This document shows positions 1 to 6,293 of a stretch of DNA of 11,064 nt, piece after piece. Below the pieces are notes generated by a model. That model was not told the DNA's origin and searched no databases. It worked only from the letters and a program-made list of their open reading frames with translations. The translations under genes were made by a program, and so were the position numbers. The stretch's first letter is position 1; each line of letters starts with the position of its first letter. Source of the DNA: Cyanobacteria bacterium UBA1186 (lineage in GTDB: Bacteria; Cyanobacteriota; Vampirovibrionia; Gastranaerophilales; Gastranaerophilaceae); NCBI GenBank assembly GCA_002309875.1, contig DBYM01000059.1:1753-12816 (forward strand). The letters are read 5' to 3'.

Positions 1-126
1 GTTTTGGGTATAATTACACCTGCGTTGATGCTTCTGACAAGACTTGCCAACGGTAAGGACGATACTGAATTCCATACCAAAAAACAGATAAGAGACCAAC
101 TGATTCAGGAAGGTATAATAGCATAA
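1..126 (+). CDS. C-terminal fragment of an unidentified, possibly membrane protein
   Basis: An open frame enters from the left edge and ends at TAA 124-126, giving the last 41 residues of a protein. The visible part starts with a hydrophobic stretch (VLGIITPALMLL), followed by a charged, probably helical tail ending QEGIIA. This could be the last membrane helix and cytoplasmic tail of a transporter or other membrane protein, but no family motif is visible and I do not recognise it. It is followed within two bases by a strong hairpin terminator, which supports this as a genuine gene end. The upstream part lies outside the window. Confidence 0.6.
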   Translation, partial: VLGIITPALMLLTRLANGKDDTEFHTKKQIRDQLIQEGIIA

Positions 127-127
127 C

Positions 128-153
128 AAAAGGCGGGTTTTAGCCCGCCTTTT
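128..153. terminator. Bidirectional Rho-independent terminator
   Basis: A perfect 10-bp inverted repeat, AAAAGGCGGG (128-137) and CCCGCCTTTT (144-153), encloses a 6-base loop. On the plus strand it ends in TTTTGTTTG right after the stop of the left-edge gene. On the minus strand it ends in TTTTGTTATG, 15 bases beyond the gltX stop. It fits both convergent genes. Confidence 0.92.
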
Positions 154-168
154 GTTTGTCCTTTATTG

Positions 169-1647
169 TTATTTAACGTTTGATAAAATACATTTTCTTG
201 CTCTGTTCAGAGAATGTTCTTTGCCGAGGATCGCGAGAATTGCCGTCATATCAGCCCCGCAGAGCCTGCCCGTAACTGCTGCTCTGACTGCCCACATTGT
301 GAATTTAGGCTTGTAACCTTTTTGTTCTTTGAAATCATTTCTGAATTTTTCAAGTTTTTCATGAAGGTTTTCTTCCGTCCATTCCCAGGTTTCGCCCTGT
401 TCGACAAATGCTCTCAAAACTTCCTGAGAAAGTTCTGTTTCAATATTTTCCTTGGCCTTTTCGTCTAATTCGACATTATCTCCGCCGAAGAAATATGTAA
501 CCGCATCTGTTATGTCGGACAGTAATGTCAGCGGCTCATAAGTTATTTCTATCATTCTTGTGTACTGCTCATCGGTTAATTCCGATAAATCATATTTTGT
601 TAAATATTTTTTCAGTCTTTCTTTTAGGTCTTCAATCGGAAGCATTTTTATGTAGTGGCTGTTCATCCATCTCAGTTTGTCGTATTCAAAGATTGAATTT
701 GAAGATGAGATTTCGCCGATTCTGAAATCTTGTGCAATTTCATCAACGGTCTTGATTTCAACCCCGTCAGAAGGAGCCCAGCCCAAGAGTGCAACGAAGT
801 TGAGGAGAGCATCGGTTAAATAGCCCTGTTCAACAAAGTCTGAAACTGCGGTTGCACCGTGTCTTTTGGAGAGTTTGCTTCTGTCGGGAGCAAGAATCAT
901 ACCCAAATGCCCGAAACGCGGAACTTCAAAGCCTAATGCCTCAAAGATAAGTATTTGTTTGTAAGTATTTGAAATATGGTCTTCACCTCTTATTACGTGT
1001 GATATTTTCATCAGGGCATCGTCGATTACAACAGCATAGTTGTATGTCGGTGTGCCGTTTGATTTCATGATTACAAAATCGCCTATAAGATTTGTGTCAA
1101 TGTGAAGTTTTCCTTTGACCAAATCGTCAAATTCAAGAATTGAAGAATCATGGAATGCCTTCTGTGCTTTTGAGACATTAAATCTTATTGCGGGTTTTCT
1201 GCCTTCCGCACGAAGTTTTGCTTTTTGTTCTTCGGTTAAATTTTCGCATTTTTTGGAATAAACGTATGCTTTTTTTGCTGCGGTTGCTTCTTCTTTTTCC
1301 GCTTCAAGTTCTTCCGGTGTGCAGAAGCACTCGTATGCAAAACCTTTGTCCAAAAGTTCCTGAACATATTTGGGATATATGTCGAATCTTTCTGACTGTG
1401 TGTAAGGGCCGTAATCGCCGCCTACGTCGGGACCTTCGTCCCAATTCAGACCTAACGCTTTAAGAGAGTCAAAAATATTATCAACATATTCCTGACTTGT
1501 TCTTTCCGCATCAGTATCTTCTATTCTTAAAATGAATTTACCGTTATTTTTCTTTGCAAACAAATAGTTAAAAAGTGCTGTCCTTGCAGTTCCGATATGG
1601 AGGTTTCCGCTCGGGGAAGGCGCAATTCTTACTCTGACTTCGCTCAT
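169..1647 (-). CDS. gltX: Glutamyl-tRNA synthetase
   Basis: Class I aminoacyl-tRNA synthetase of 492 aa that charges tRNA-Glu with glutamate in the cytoplasm. The N-terminal Rossmann fold carries the HIGH-type signature HIGT at residues 17-20 and RIEDTD at 41-46. GEDHISNTYKQ lies at 221-231 and the KMSKS-type loop KLSKR at 258-262. Cys107, Cys109, Tyr130 and Cys134 have the same spacing as the zinc ligands of the E. coli enzyme (C98, C100, Y121, C125), so a zinc site is likely. The C-terminal third matches the helical anticodon-binding region, with LTGR-like VTGRLCGADM near the end. The start is supported by an AGAGGT ribosome binding site a few bases upstream on the minus strand. The gene is transcribed away from the ribosomal operon. 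Whether it also misacylates tRNA-Gln, as in organisms using GatCAB, cannot be decided here. Confidence 0.97.
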   Translation of the reverse strand: MSEVRVRIAPSPSGNLHIGTARTALFNYLFAKKNNGKFILRIEDTDAERTSQEYVDNIFDSLKALGLNWDEGPDVGGDYGPYTQSERFDIYPKYVQELLDKGFAYECFCTPEELEAEKEEATAAKKAYVYSKKCENLTEEQKAKLRAEGRKPAIRFNVSKAQKAFHDSSILEFDDLVKGKLHIDTNLIGDFVIMKSNGTPTYNYAVVIDDALMKISHVIRGEDHISNTYKQILIFEALGFEVPRFGHLGMILAPDRSKLSKRHGATAVSDFVEQGYLTDALLNFVALLGWAPSDGVEIKTVDEIAQDFRIGEISSSNSIFEYDKLRWMNSHYIKMLPIEDLKERLKKYLTKYDLSELTDEQYTRMIEITYEPLTLLSDITDAVTYFFGGDNVELDEKAKENIETELSQEVLRAFVEQGETWEWTEENLHEKLEKFRNDFKEQKGYKPKFTMWAVRAAVTGRLCGADMTAILAILGKEHSLNRARKCILSNVK

Positions 1648-1676
1648 TTTGTACCTCTTTTCTGTTTATATAAAGG

Positions 1677-1706
1677 ATTATCTCACAAACAAAAAATTAA
1701 AGTAAA
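1677..1706 (-). promoter_or_regulatory. Sigma70-type promoter for gltX
   Basis: On the minus strand TTTACT (-35, 1701-1706) lies 18 bases from GATAAT (-10, 1677-1682). The -10 is preceded directly by TGA, an extended -10 element. Predicted transcription starts about 20 bases before the gltX start codon, leaving room for its AGAGGT site. Confidence 0.55.
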
Positions 1707-1709
1707 CTC

Positions 1710-1731
1710 AAAGCATTTGGTCAAATGTTTT
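1710..1731. promoter_or_regulatory. 22-base palindrome, possible operator upstream of gltX
   Basis: CATTTG (1714-1719) and CAAATG (1722-1727) are separated by GT. The flanks AAA (1710-1712) and TTT (1729-1731) extend the symmetry. The site sits four bases upstream of the gltX -35 box, in the divergent region between gltX and infA. A dimeric regulator could bind it; the protein is unknown. Confidence 0.35.
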
Positions 1732-1900
1732 TATAATCATAAGAAATATTAAAACAATTTTATTAAGAATTTATCTGCCATAATAACAGTATAAATTGAG
1801 AGTTTTACATGAGTTTTGAATATATCATTATGAAGCCATACAATATAAAAACAATCAGAAACAAAAATTAACATTTATATCTCAAATGTAATAAAAATGC

Positions 1901-1928
1901 TTGCAAACAGAAATTTAGCAAATATTAT
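1901..1928 (+). promoter_or_regulatory. Candidate promoter for the infA-rpsI operon
   Basis: TTGCAA (1901-1906) is followed after 16 bases by TATTAT (1923-1928), a five-of-six match to the -10 consensus. A second, weaker candidate is TTTACA (1804-1809) with CATTAT (1826-1831). The region is so AT-rich that chance -10 matches are common, so the choice between them is uncertain. Confidence 0.35.
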
Positions 1929-1982
1929 TAATTAAGATGTCAGATTATTGGCATTTTTGACAGCCGAAATTAGAGGAAATAT

Positions 1983-2198
1983 ATGGCAAAAGATGTAATA
2001 GAAATAGAAGGTACTATTCTTGAATCTATGCCGAATGCGATGTTCAGAGTCAAATTGGAAAATGACCATGAGATTTTGGCACACATTTCGGGAAAGATAA
2101 GAAAAAACTTTATAAGAATTCTTCCGGGCGACAGAGTTAAGGTGGAAATGACACCTTATGATTTAACAAAAGGAAGAATTACATTCAGACTTAAATAG
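1983..2198 (+). CDS. infA: Translation initiation factor IF-1
   Basis: A 71-aa OB-fold protein that binds the 30S A site during initiation alongside IF-2 and IF-3. It aligns over its full length with the canonical family. Hallmarks are the N-terminal MAKDVIEIEGT, the central HISGKIRKNFIRILPGD and the C-terminal TPYDLTKGRITFR. Length is standard. The ATG is preceded by AGAGGA (1972-1977) with five bases spacing. It is the first gene of the ribosomal cluster here and is followed 32 bases later by rpmJ, the usual infA-rpmJ-rpsM order. Housekeeping expression from a promoter in the preceding 335 bases is inferred. Confidence 0.98.
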   Translation: MAKDVIEIEGTILESMPNAMFRVKLENDHEILAHISGKIRKNFIRILPGDRVKVEMTPYDLTKGRITFRLK

Positions 2199-2230
2199 CA
2201 CGAAATAATAATCAGAAAAGGAAAAGAAAA

Positions 2231-2344
2231 ATGAAAACAAGAAGTTCAGTGAAGCCTATGTGCGACAAGTGCAAGGTAATCAAAAGAAAAGGCAGAGTTG
2301 CCGTTATTTGTGAAAACCCGAAGCATAAACAGCGTCAAGGTTAA
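2231..2344 (+). CDS. rpmJ: 50S ribosomal protein L36 (zinc-ribbon form)
   Basis: A 37-aa protein, the smallest of the large subunit, which binds 23S rRNA. The translation starts MKTRSSVKPMCDKCK and ends ICENPKHKQRQG, matching bacterial L36 end to end. Cys11, Cys14, Cys27 and His32 form the CCCH zinc ribbon, so this is the zinc-binding rather than the zinc-independent type. An AAAGGA site (2217-2222) precedes the ATG by eight bases. It lies between infA and rpsM as expected. Its stop codon overlaps the left edge (TTAA, 2341-2344) of the unusual element that fills the spacer before rpsM. Confidence 0.97.
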   Translation: MKTRSSVKPMCDKCKVIKRKGRVAVICENPKHKQRQG

Positions 2345-2460
2345 ATTTTGCGTAGAGTGAGGACACCGTCCGAAACTCGAAGTAGCACGTAGCAAAATGA
2401 GCGACAATTTTGCGAAGCAAAATAAAGCGAATGACTGCGGAGTGTGAAGCAATAATTTAA
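2341..2460 (+). repeat. TTAA-bounded inverted-repeat element / structured leader before rpsM
   Basis: This spacer is more GC-rich than its flanks. Its ends are imperfect inverted repeats: TTAAATTTTGC (2341-2351) against GCAATAATTTAA (2449-2460), both bounded by TTAA. Inside, ATTTTGC occurs at 2345-2351 and 2407-2413, and its complement GCAAAAT at 2392-2398 and 2417-2423. The first pair encloses nested stems GAGT/ACTC (2355-2358 with 2375-2378) and GGAC/GTCC (2361-2364 with 2368-2371). The second pair forms a compact hairpin with a GAA loop. The middle two arms can also pair with each other, giving an alternative fold. It could be a small mobile repeat (MITE-like) or an RNA control element for rpsM and downstream genes. 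No coding potential is evident. Confidence 0.55.
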
Positions 2461-2505
2461 GATAGATATTAAACAAGCAGTACAAAAAGATAAAGGAAAG
2501 AAAAC

Positions 2506-2877
2506 ATGGCAAGATTAGTAGGGGTAGATTTACCTCGTAACAAAAGATTAGAAGTAGCTCTTACCTATATTTACGGTATAGGACCTGCAAGAGCCAAAAA
2601 GATTCTTGAAGTAACAGGAATATCTCCTGACTTGAGAACAGATGATTTGACCGAAAATGATATTAAGGATTTGCGTAATGCACTTGCTGAATATCATATT
2701 GAAGGTGACTTGAGACGTGAAGTTGCAATGAACATTAAACGTCTTCAGGAAATTAACTCATACAGAGGAATGCGTCATAAAAGAGGTCTTCCCTGCAGAG
2801 GTCAGAGAACAAAGACAAATGCAAGAACTCGCAGAGGAAAGAAGACAGGACCTATTGCGGCTAAGAAAAAGGCTTAA
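2506..2877 (+). CDS. rpsM: 30S ribosomal protein S13
   Basis: A 123-aa protein of the 30S head that contacts the P-site tRNA and forms intersubunit bridges. Family signatures include the N-terminal ARLVGVDLPRNKR, the helix-hairpin-helix segment YIYGIGPARAKKIL and the basic C-terminal tail with SYRGMRHKRGLPCRGQRTK and NARTRRGKK. Length is normal. The ATG has an AAAGGA site (2492-2497) with eight bases spacing. In E. coli the alpha operon begins at rpsM and the S4 repressor binds its leader. Here the same position holds the structured 2341-2460 element. rpsK follows after 50 bases. Confidence 0.98.
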   Translation: MARLVGVDLPRNKRLEVALTYIYGIGPARAKKILEVTGISPDLRTDDLTENDIKDLRNALAEYHIEGDLRREVAMNIKRLQEINSYRGMRHKRGLPCRGQRTKTNARTRRGKKTGPIAAKKKA

Positions 2878-2927
2878 TAAGACGAAAAACGAAAATAAAT
2901 AGTAATTAATTATAAAGGAACAAAAAA

Positions 2928-3314
2928 ATGGCAAGACCAAAAACTACAAAGAAAAAAGAAAAGAAAAATGTATTGCAGGGAGTTGTACATATTCAGTCAA
3001 CTTTCAACAATACCATTGTAACTTCTACTGATATGCAGGGTAATGCTATTGCTTGGGCTACGGCAGGTGCTACGGGCTTTAAGGGTGCAAGAAAGGGAAC
3101 TCCTTTTGCAGCACAATCCGCAGCGGAATTGGTGGCTAAAAAGTCAATAGACCAAGGCATGAAGAAGGTTGAAGTTTACATCAAAGGACCCGGCTCAGGT
3201 CGTGAAACTGCAATAAGAGCAATTCAGGCTGCAGGGTTGGAAATCACATTAATCAAGGACGTTACACCTATTCCTCACAACGGGTGCAGACCTCCTAAAA
3301 AACGTCGTGTATAA
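2928..3314 (+). CDS. rpsK: 30S ribosomal protein S11
   Basis: A 128-aa protein of the 30S platform near the E site and the anti-Shine-Dalgarno helix. It has a lysine-rich N-terminus, the conserved HIQSTFNNTIVT block and the Ala/Gly-rich AGATGFKGARKGTPFAAQ. The C-terminal signature VTPIPHNGCRPPKKRRV is complete, which shows the gene is intact. The start is supported by AAAGGA (2914-2919) eight bases before the ATG. The usual order is rpsM-rpsK-rpsD-rpoA, as found here. The 88-base spacer to rpsD is unusually long and structured for this operon. Confidence 0.98.
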   Translation: MARPKTTKKKEKKNVLQGVVHIQSTFNNTIVTSTDMQGNAIAWATAGATGFKGARKGTPFAAQSAAELVAKKSIDQGMKKVEVYIKGPGSGRETAIRAIQAAGLEITLIKDVTPIPHNGCRPPKKRRV

Positions 3315-3337
3315 TCACGAAATTTAGTTAGTAACAG

Positions 3338-3383
3338 GCGGGGGCTTGCTTTAAGCCAAAAAAGTAAACCATAGATGCCCCGC
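3338..3383 (+). promoter_or_regulatory. GC-rich stem-loop in the rpsD leader, candidate S4 autoregulatory site
   Basis: GCGGGG (3338-3343) can pair with CCCCGC (3378-3383). Inside lies a small GCTT/AAGC hairpin (3344-3347 with 3353-3356). The structure ends eight bases before the rpsD Shine-Dalgarno AAGGAG (3391-3396). It stands out by GC content from the surrounding AT-rich DNA and has no U-tract, so it is not a simple terminator. Known S4 proteins repress translation by binding their own operon leaders, so a similar role is an inference from position. Confidence 0.4.
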
Positions 3384-3402
3384 AAAAGAAAAGGAGAAAA
3401 TT

Positions 3403-4005
3403 ATGGCAAGATACACAGGACCAAGCAATAAGCTTTTCCGTAATTACGGAGTAAAAGACTTATCAAACAGAAAGCTTACAAGTTCTATGCGTCAGACTGC
3501 TTCAGGGCAGCACGGTGCGGTTAGAAAGAAACTTTCTGAATATGCAATCCACTTAAATGAAAAACAAAAAATCAGATTAACTTATTTGGTAAGCGAAAAA
3601 CAGTTCGCAAAATACTATCATGAAGCTGCAAGAAGAAAAGGCGTAACGGGTACAATTCTTTTACAACTTCTTGAATCAAGATTGGACAACATTTTGTTCA
3701 GATCAGGTTTTGGTATAACCAGAAAACAATCAAGACAAATCGTTAACCATGGCCACGTACTTGTTAACGGTAAGAAGGTAGATATCCCGTCATACTTGGT
3801 TAAAGCAGGTGATGTAATTACAATCAAGGCAAGAAGCAATGACTACCTCAAGACTATTATGAGTTCAATTGATTTATCTTGTGCTCCGGCATGGGTAACC
3901 GTTGATAAAGATGCTTTGAAGATTACATTCGAAAGAGTTCCGGAAAGAGAAGAACTCGATCCTGAAATCAAAGAACAACTTGTTATAGAGTACTATTCTA
4001 AGTAA
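3403..4005 (+). CDS. rpsD: 30S ribosomal protein S4
   Basis: A 200-aa primary 16S rRNA-binding protein that nucleates 30S body assembly; in several bacteria it also represses its own operon. The N-terminal domain contains RYTGPSNKLFRNYGVKDL and SGQHGAVRKKLSEYA. The S4 RNA-binding domain spans roughly residues 90-155 (RLDNILFRSGFGITRKQSRQ, then VNGKKVDIPSYLVKAGD). The N-terminus lacks the four-cysteine zinc motif of some S4 proteins, so it is the zinc-independent form. The start has a clear AAGGAG site (3391-3396) with six bases spacing. Its place between rpsK and rpoA is the order of Proteobacteria and many other phyla; cyanobacterial genomes usually carry rpsD elsewhere. Confidence 0.98.
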   Translation: MARYTGPSNKLFRNYGVKDLSNRKLTSSMRQTASGQHGAVRKKLSEYAIHLNEKQKIRLTYLVSEKQFAKYYHEAARRKGVTGTILLQLLESRLDNILFRSGFGITRKQSRQIVNHGHVLVNGKKVDIPSYLVKAGDVITIKARSNDYLKTIMSSIDLSCAPAWVTVDKDALKITFERVPEREELDPEIKEQLVIEYYSK

Positions 4006-4025
4006 GCTGATAGGAGAAAGTAAAT

Positions 4026-5033
4026 ATGGAATTAAAAATTAAAACTGTTAATACAATGGCCGGCTCAGACGGCTCACAATACGGTAAATTCACCATTGAG
4101 CCTCTTGAAAGAGGATTTGGTACAACTATCGGTAATGCACTCAGACGTGTATTGCTTTCAAGCTTAGAAGGTACTGCGGTAACTTCTTGCAGAATTGAAG
4201 GTATCACTCATGAATACACTGCAATCCCGGGCGTTTTGGAAGATGTTATTGACGTTATGTTAAACCTTAAAGGTTTGGCTGTTAAGACTGAATCTAAAGA
4301 GCCTCAGCATTTGAGAATAGATGTTGATAAGGCAGGCGCAGTATTGGCAAGTGATATTCAGTTGCCCGCAGGCGTTAAGGTTGTAAACCCTGATTGGTTG
4401 ATTTGTACAATAGCCGAAGGCGGTTCATTCCACGCTGACATTATTGTAGAAACAGGCAAAGGTTATGTAGCAAATGATGTTCCGAGAAATTCAAAATCGG
4501 GCGCATCTATTGATATGCTTCCGATTGATGCAACATTCATGCCGATTAAGAGAGTAAGTTACGAAGTTGAAAACACTCGTGTAGGCGACAGCATTGACTT
4601 TGATAAACTGACTCTTGAAATTTGGTCAAACGGAACGGTTGATGTTGCAACTGCACTTTCACAGGCTGCAGAACTTCTTATTGAACACTTTGTTCAGATT
4701 GCCGGAATCTCAGGAAAAGCACCTGTTGTTAAGGAAGTTCAGGAAATTTCCGAAGAGGCTGAAGAAGTTGTTGCTGTTGAAGCAGAAGCAGGCGAGCCTT
4801 CAATTTCTATTGATGAATTGGAATTGTCAGTTCGTGCTTATAACTGCCTGAAAAGAGCAAGCATAAATTCAATGGCTGAACTTTTGAAGAAATCAGAACA
4901 TGATTTATTAAATATTAAAAACTTCGGTAAGAAATCATCAGACGAAGTTATTGAAAGACTTCAACACTTTGGTTTGTCATTAGCACCAAATCCGGAAGGT
5001 GTTGAAGATGCAGTTGCTGAAACTGCGGAATAA
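4026..5033 (+). CDS. rpoA: DNA-directed RNA polymerase subunit alpha
   Basis: A 335-aa alpha subunit; its dimer is the assembly platform for beta and beta-prime. The N-terminal domain (about 1-230) contains PLERGFGTTIGNALRRVLLSSLEG, the dimer and beta-contact region. An acidic, alanine/glutamate/valine-rich linker (about 236-258) leads to the C-terminal domain (about 260-320). Arg270 in LSVRAYNCLKR corresponds to E. coli Arg265, which contacts UP-element DNA, so UP-element recognition is likely retained. KNFGKKSSDEVIERL is also conserved. The protein ends in a short acidic tail. An AGGAG site (4012-4016) precedes the ATG by nine bases. Neighbours rpsD and rplQ are canonical. Confidence 0.98.
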   Translation: MELKIKTVNTMAGSDGSQYGKFTIEPLERGFGTTIGNALRRVLLSSLEGTAVTSCRIEGITHEYTAIPGVLEDVIDVMLNLKGLAVKTESKEPQHLRIDVDKAGAVLASDIQLPAGVKVVNPDWLICTIAEGGSFHADIIVETGKGYVANDVPRNSKSGASIDMLPIDATFMPIKRVSYEVENTRVGDSIDFDKLTLEIWSNGTVDVATALSQAAELLIEHFVQIAGISGKAPVVKEVQEISEEAEEVVAVEAEAGEPSISIDELELSVRAYNCLKRASINSMAELLKKSEHDLLNIKNFGKKSSDEVIERLQHFGLSLAPNPEGVEDAVAETAE

Positions 5034-5071
5034 GCGGTAATAAAAGACAAAATATATAAAGGGAAAGAACA

Positions 5072-5500
5072 ATGAGACACCAAACAAAAAAACATACTCT
5101 CGGTAAAGCACCGGATCAGAGAAAGGCTTTGTTGCGTTCATTGGCTACCGAACTTTTGACATACGATGAGATTAAAACAACTATGGCAAGAGCAAAAGCG
5201 CTTCAGCCGTATGCTGAAAATCTTATTACTTTGGCAAAGAAAGGTGACCTGAATTCAAGAAGATTAGCAGGCAGATACATCTTTGATAAAGAAATCGGCA
5301 AGTTAATCGACACTGCAACAGGCGAAATATTTGATGCACCTCAGGAAGGCAAGAAATTGGCTAAGCAGACAGTTCTTAGAAAATTATTCAGCATTCTCGG
5401 GGCAAAATACTCTTCAAGAAAAGGCGGATACACAAGAATTTACAGATTACCGCCGAGAAGAGGCGACGCATCGGAAATGGCATTGATTCAGTTGGTATAA
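5072..5500 (+). CDS. rplQ: 50S ribosomal protein L17
   Basis: A large-subunit protein near the peptide exit tunnel. The N-terminus MRHQTKKHTLGKAPDQRKALLRSLATELLTYDEIKTT and the C-terminus GGYTRIYRLPPRRGDASEMALIQLV are diagnostic. At 142 aa it is longer than the 115-130 aa of most bacterial L17 proteins. The extra length lies in the middle (about residues 70-98, around DKEIGKLIDTATGEIFDAPQ). A purine-rich GGGA site (5061-5064) lies seven bases before the ATG. truA begins only three bases after its stop, pointing to translational coupling. Confidence 0.97.
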   Translation: MRHQTKKHTLGKAPDQRKALLRSLATELLTYDEIKTTMARAKALQPYAENLITLAKKGDLNSRRLAGRYIFDKEIGKLIDTATGEIFDAPQEGKKLAKQTVLRKLFSILGAKYSSRKGGYTRIYRLPPRRGDASEMALIQLV

Positions 5501-5503
5501 TCA

Positions 5504-6280
5504 ATGCGATATGCTCTTGACGTTCAGTATAGAGGTAAATGTTATGCCGGCAGTCAAATACAGTTTGAGGACGGTAAAGAAATAGCAGAGCCGACAATAC
5601 AGGGCGAAATAGAGAAAGCAATCAGTACTTTGATAATAGGCGGTAAATCCGCTAAAAATAAAAAAAGCCGGCAGGTTAAAACAATCTTCTCCGGAAGAAC
5701 TGATAAAGGCGTAAATTCATTAGGTCAGACAATTCACTTTGATACGGATAAAAATATTGTTGCTTCAGATTTTATCTATCATGTGAACGAGATTCTCCCT
5801 GATGACATATCAGTAAGCAATTTGAGGGTTGTTCCCAACGGATTTCATGCTCAAAAGTCTGCAAAGTCGAGATATTACAGGTATGAATTAATAAACAGAC
5901 GCTATAAACAGGCGTTTGACGGTGATATCTTAAGAGTGAAATTCGGGTTAGATGTAGAGCGAATGCAAACCGCTTTGAACTTCTTATTGGGAGAACACGA
6001 CTTCTCAAGTTTCAAAAGTTCCGGAACGCTAAACCCAAGCAAAGTTTGTACATTAACCAGAGCCGAAGTCGAAAGACAAGGCGACAGAATCTTTATCCAT
6101 ATTGAAGGAAACAGATTTCTTTACAATATGGTAAGGACGATAGTCGGTACGCTTCTTGAAATTGAAGGTCATAATCTCCCTGCGGAGCATATGAAGGAAG
6201 TTCTTGAAGCGAAAGACCGCCGTAAGGCGGGGCAAACAGTGAGTCCATACGGGCTTACATTGGTAGAAGTAAAATACTAG
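5504..6280 (+). CDS. truA: tRNA pseudouridine(38-40) synthase TruA
   Basis: A 258-aa enzyme that isomerises uridines 38-40 in the tRNA anticodon arm to pseudouridine. The catalytic aspartate is Asp67 in SGRTDKGV. The C-terminal half has the family pattern DFSSFKSSG...RAEVERQGDRIFIHIEGNRFLYNMVRTIVGTLLEIE. The N-terminus is divergent: the usual GWQ is GSQ (16-18), the usual GRTDAGVHA is GRTDKGVNS, and there are extra residues after positions 20 and 45. There is no good ribosome binding site close to the ATG, which lies three bases after the rplQ stop. Reinitiation or coupling is therefore likely. Its position between rplQ and rplM is a known arrangement in Cyanobacteria and Firmicutes. Confidence 0.93.
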   Translation: MRYALDVQYRGKCYAGSQIQFEDGKEIAEPTIQGEIEKAISTLIIGGKSAKNKKSRQVKTIFSGRTDKGVNSLGQTIHFDTDKNIVASDFIYHVNEILPDDISVSNLRVVPNGFHAQKSAKSRYYRYELINRRYKQAFDGDILRVKFGLDVERMQTALNFLLGEHDFSSFKSSGTLNPSKVCTLTRAEVERQGDRIFIHIEGNRFLYNMVRTIVGTLLEIEGHNLPAEHMKEVLEAKDRRKAGQTVSPYGLTLVEVKY

Positions 6281-6293
6281 ATGGAGAAATAAA

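Larger units (their letters stand above)
1648..1982. other. 335-base divergent intergenic region, gltX / infA
   Basis: This very AT-rich stretch has no supportable ORF. It contains the gltX promoter (1677-1706), the palindrome at 1710-1731 and weaker candidate promoters facing infA (1804-1831 and 1901-1928). The infA ribosome binding site AGAGGA is at 1972-1977. No tRNA-like or other RNA gene was recognised. It separates infA from any upstream adk, map or secY genes, which usually precede infA. Confidence 0.7.

Noticed and set aside
1957..1985. TTGACA at 1957-1962 with TATATG at 1980-1985 as the infA promoter
   Set aside because: The -10 would lie on the infA start codon, so transcription would begin inside the gene and miss its ribosome binding site.
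2246..2512. Minus-strand frame of 88 codons across rpmJ and the spacer
   Set aside because: It is antisense to rpmJ, has no ribosome binding site, and its translation is a low-complexity Phe/Leu-rich string. The spacer structure explains its openness better.
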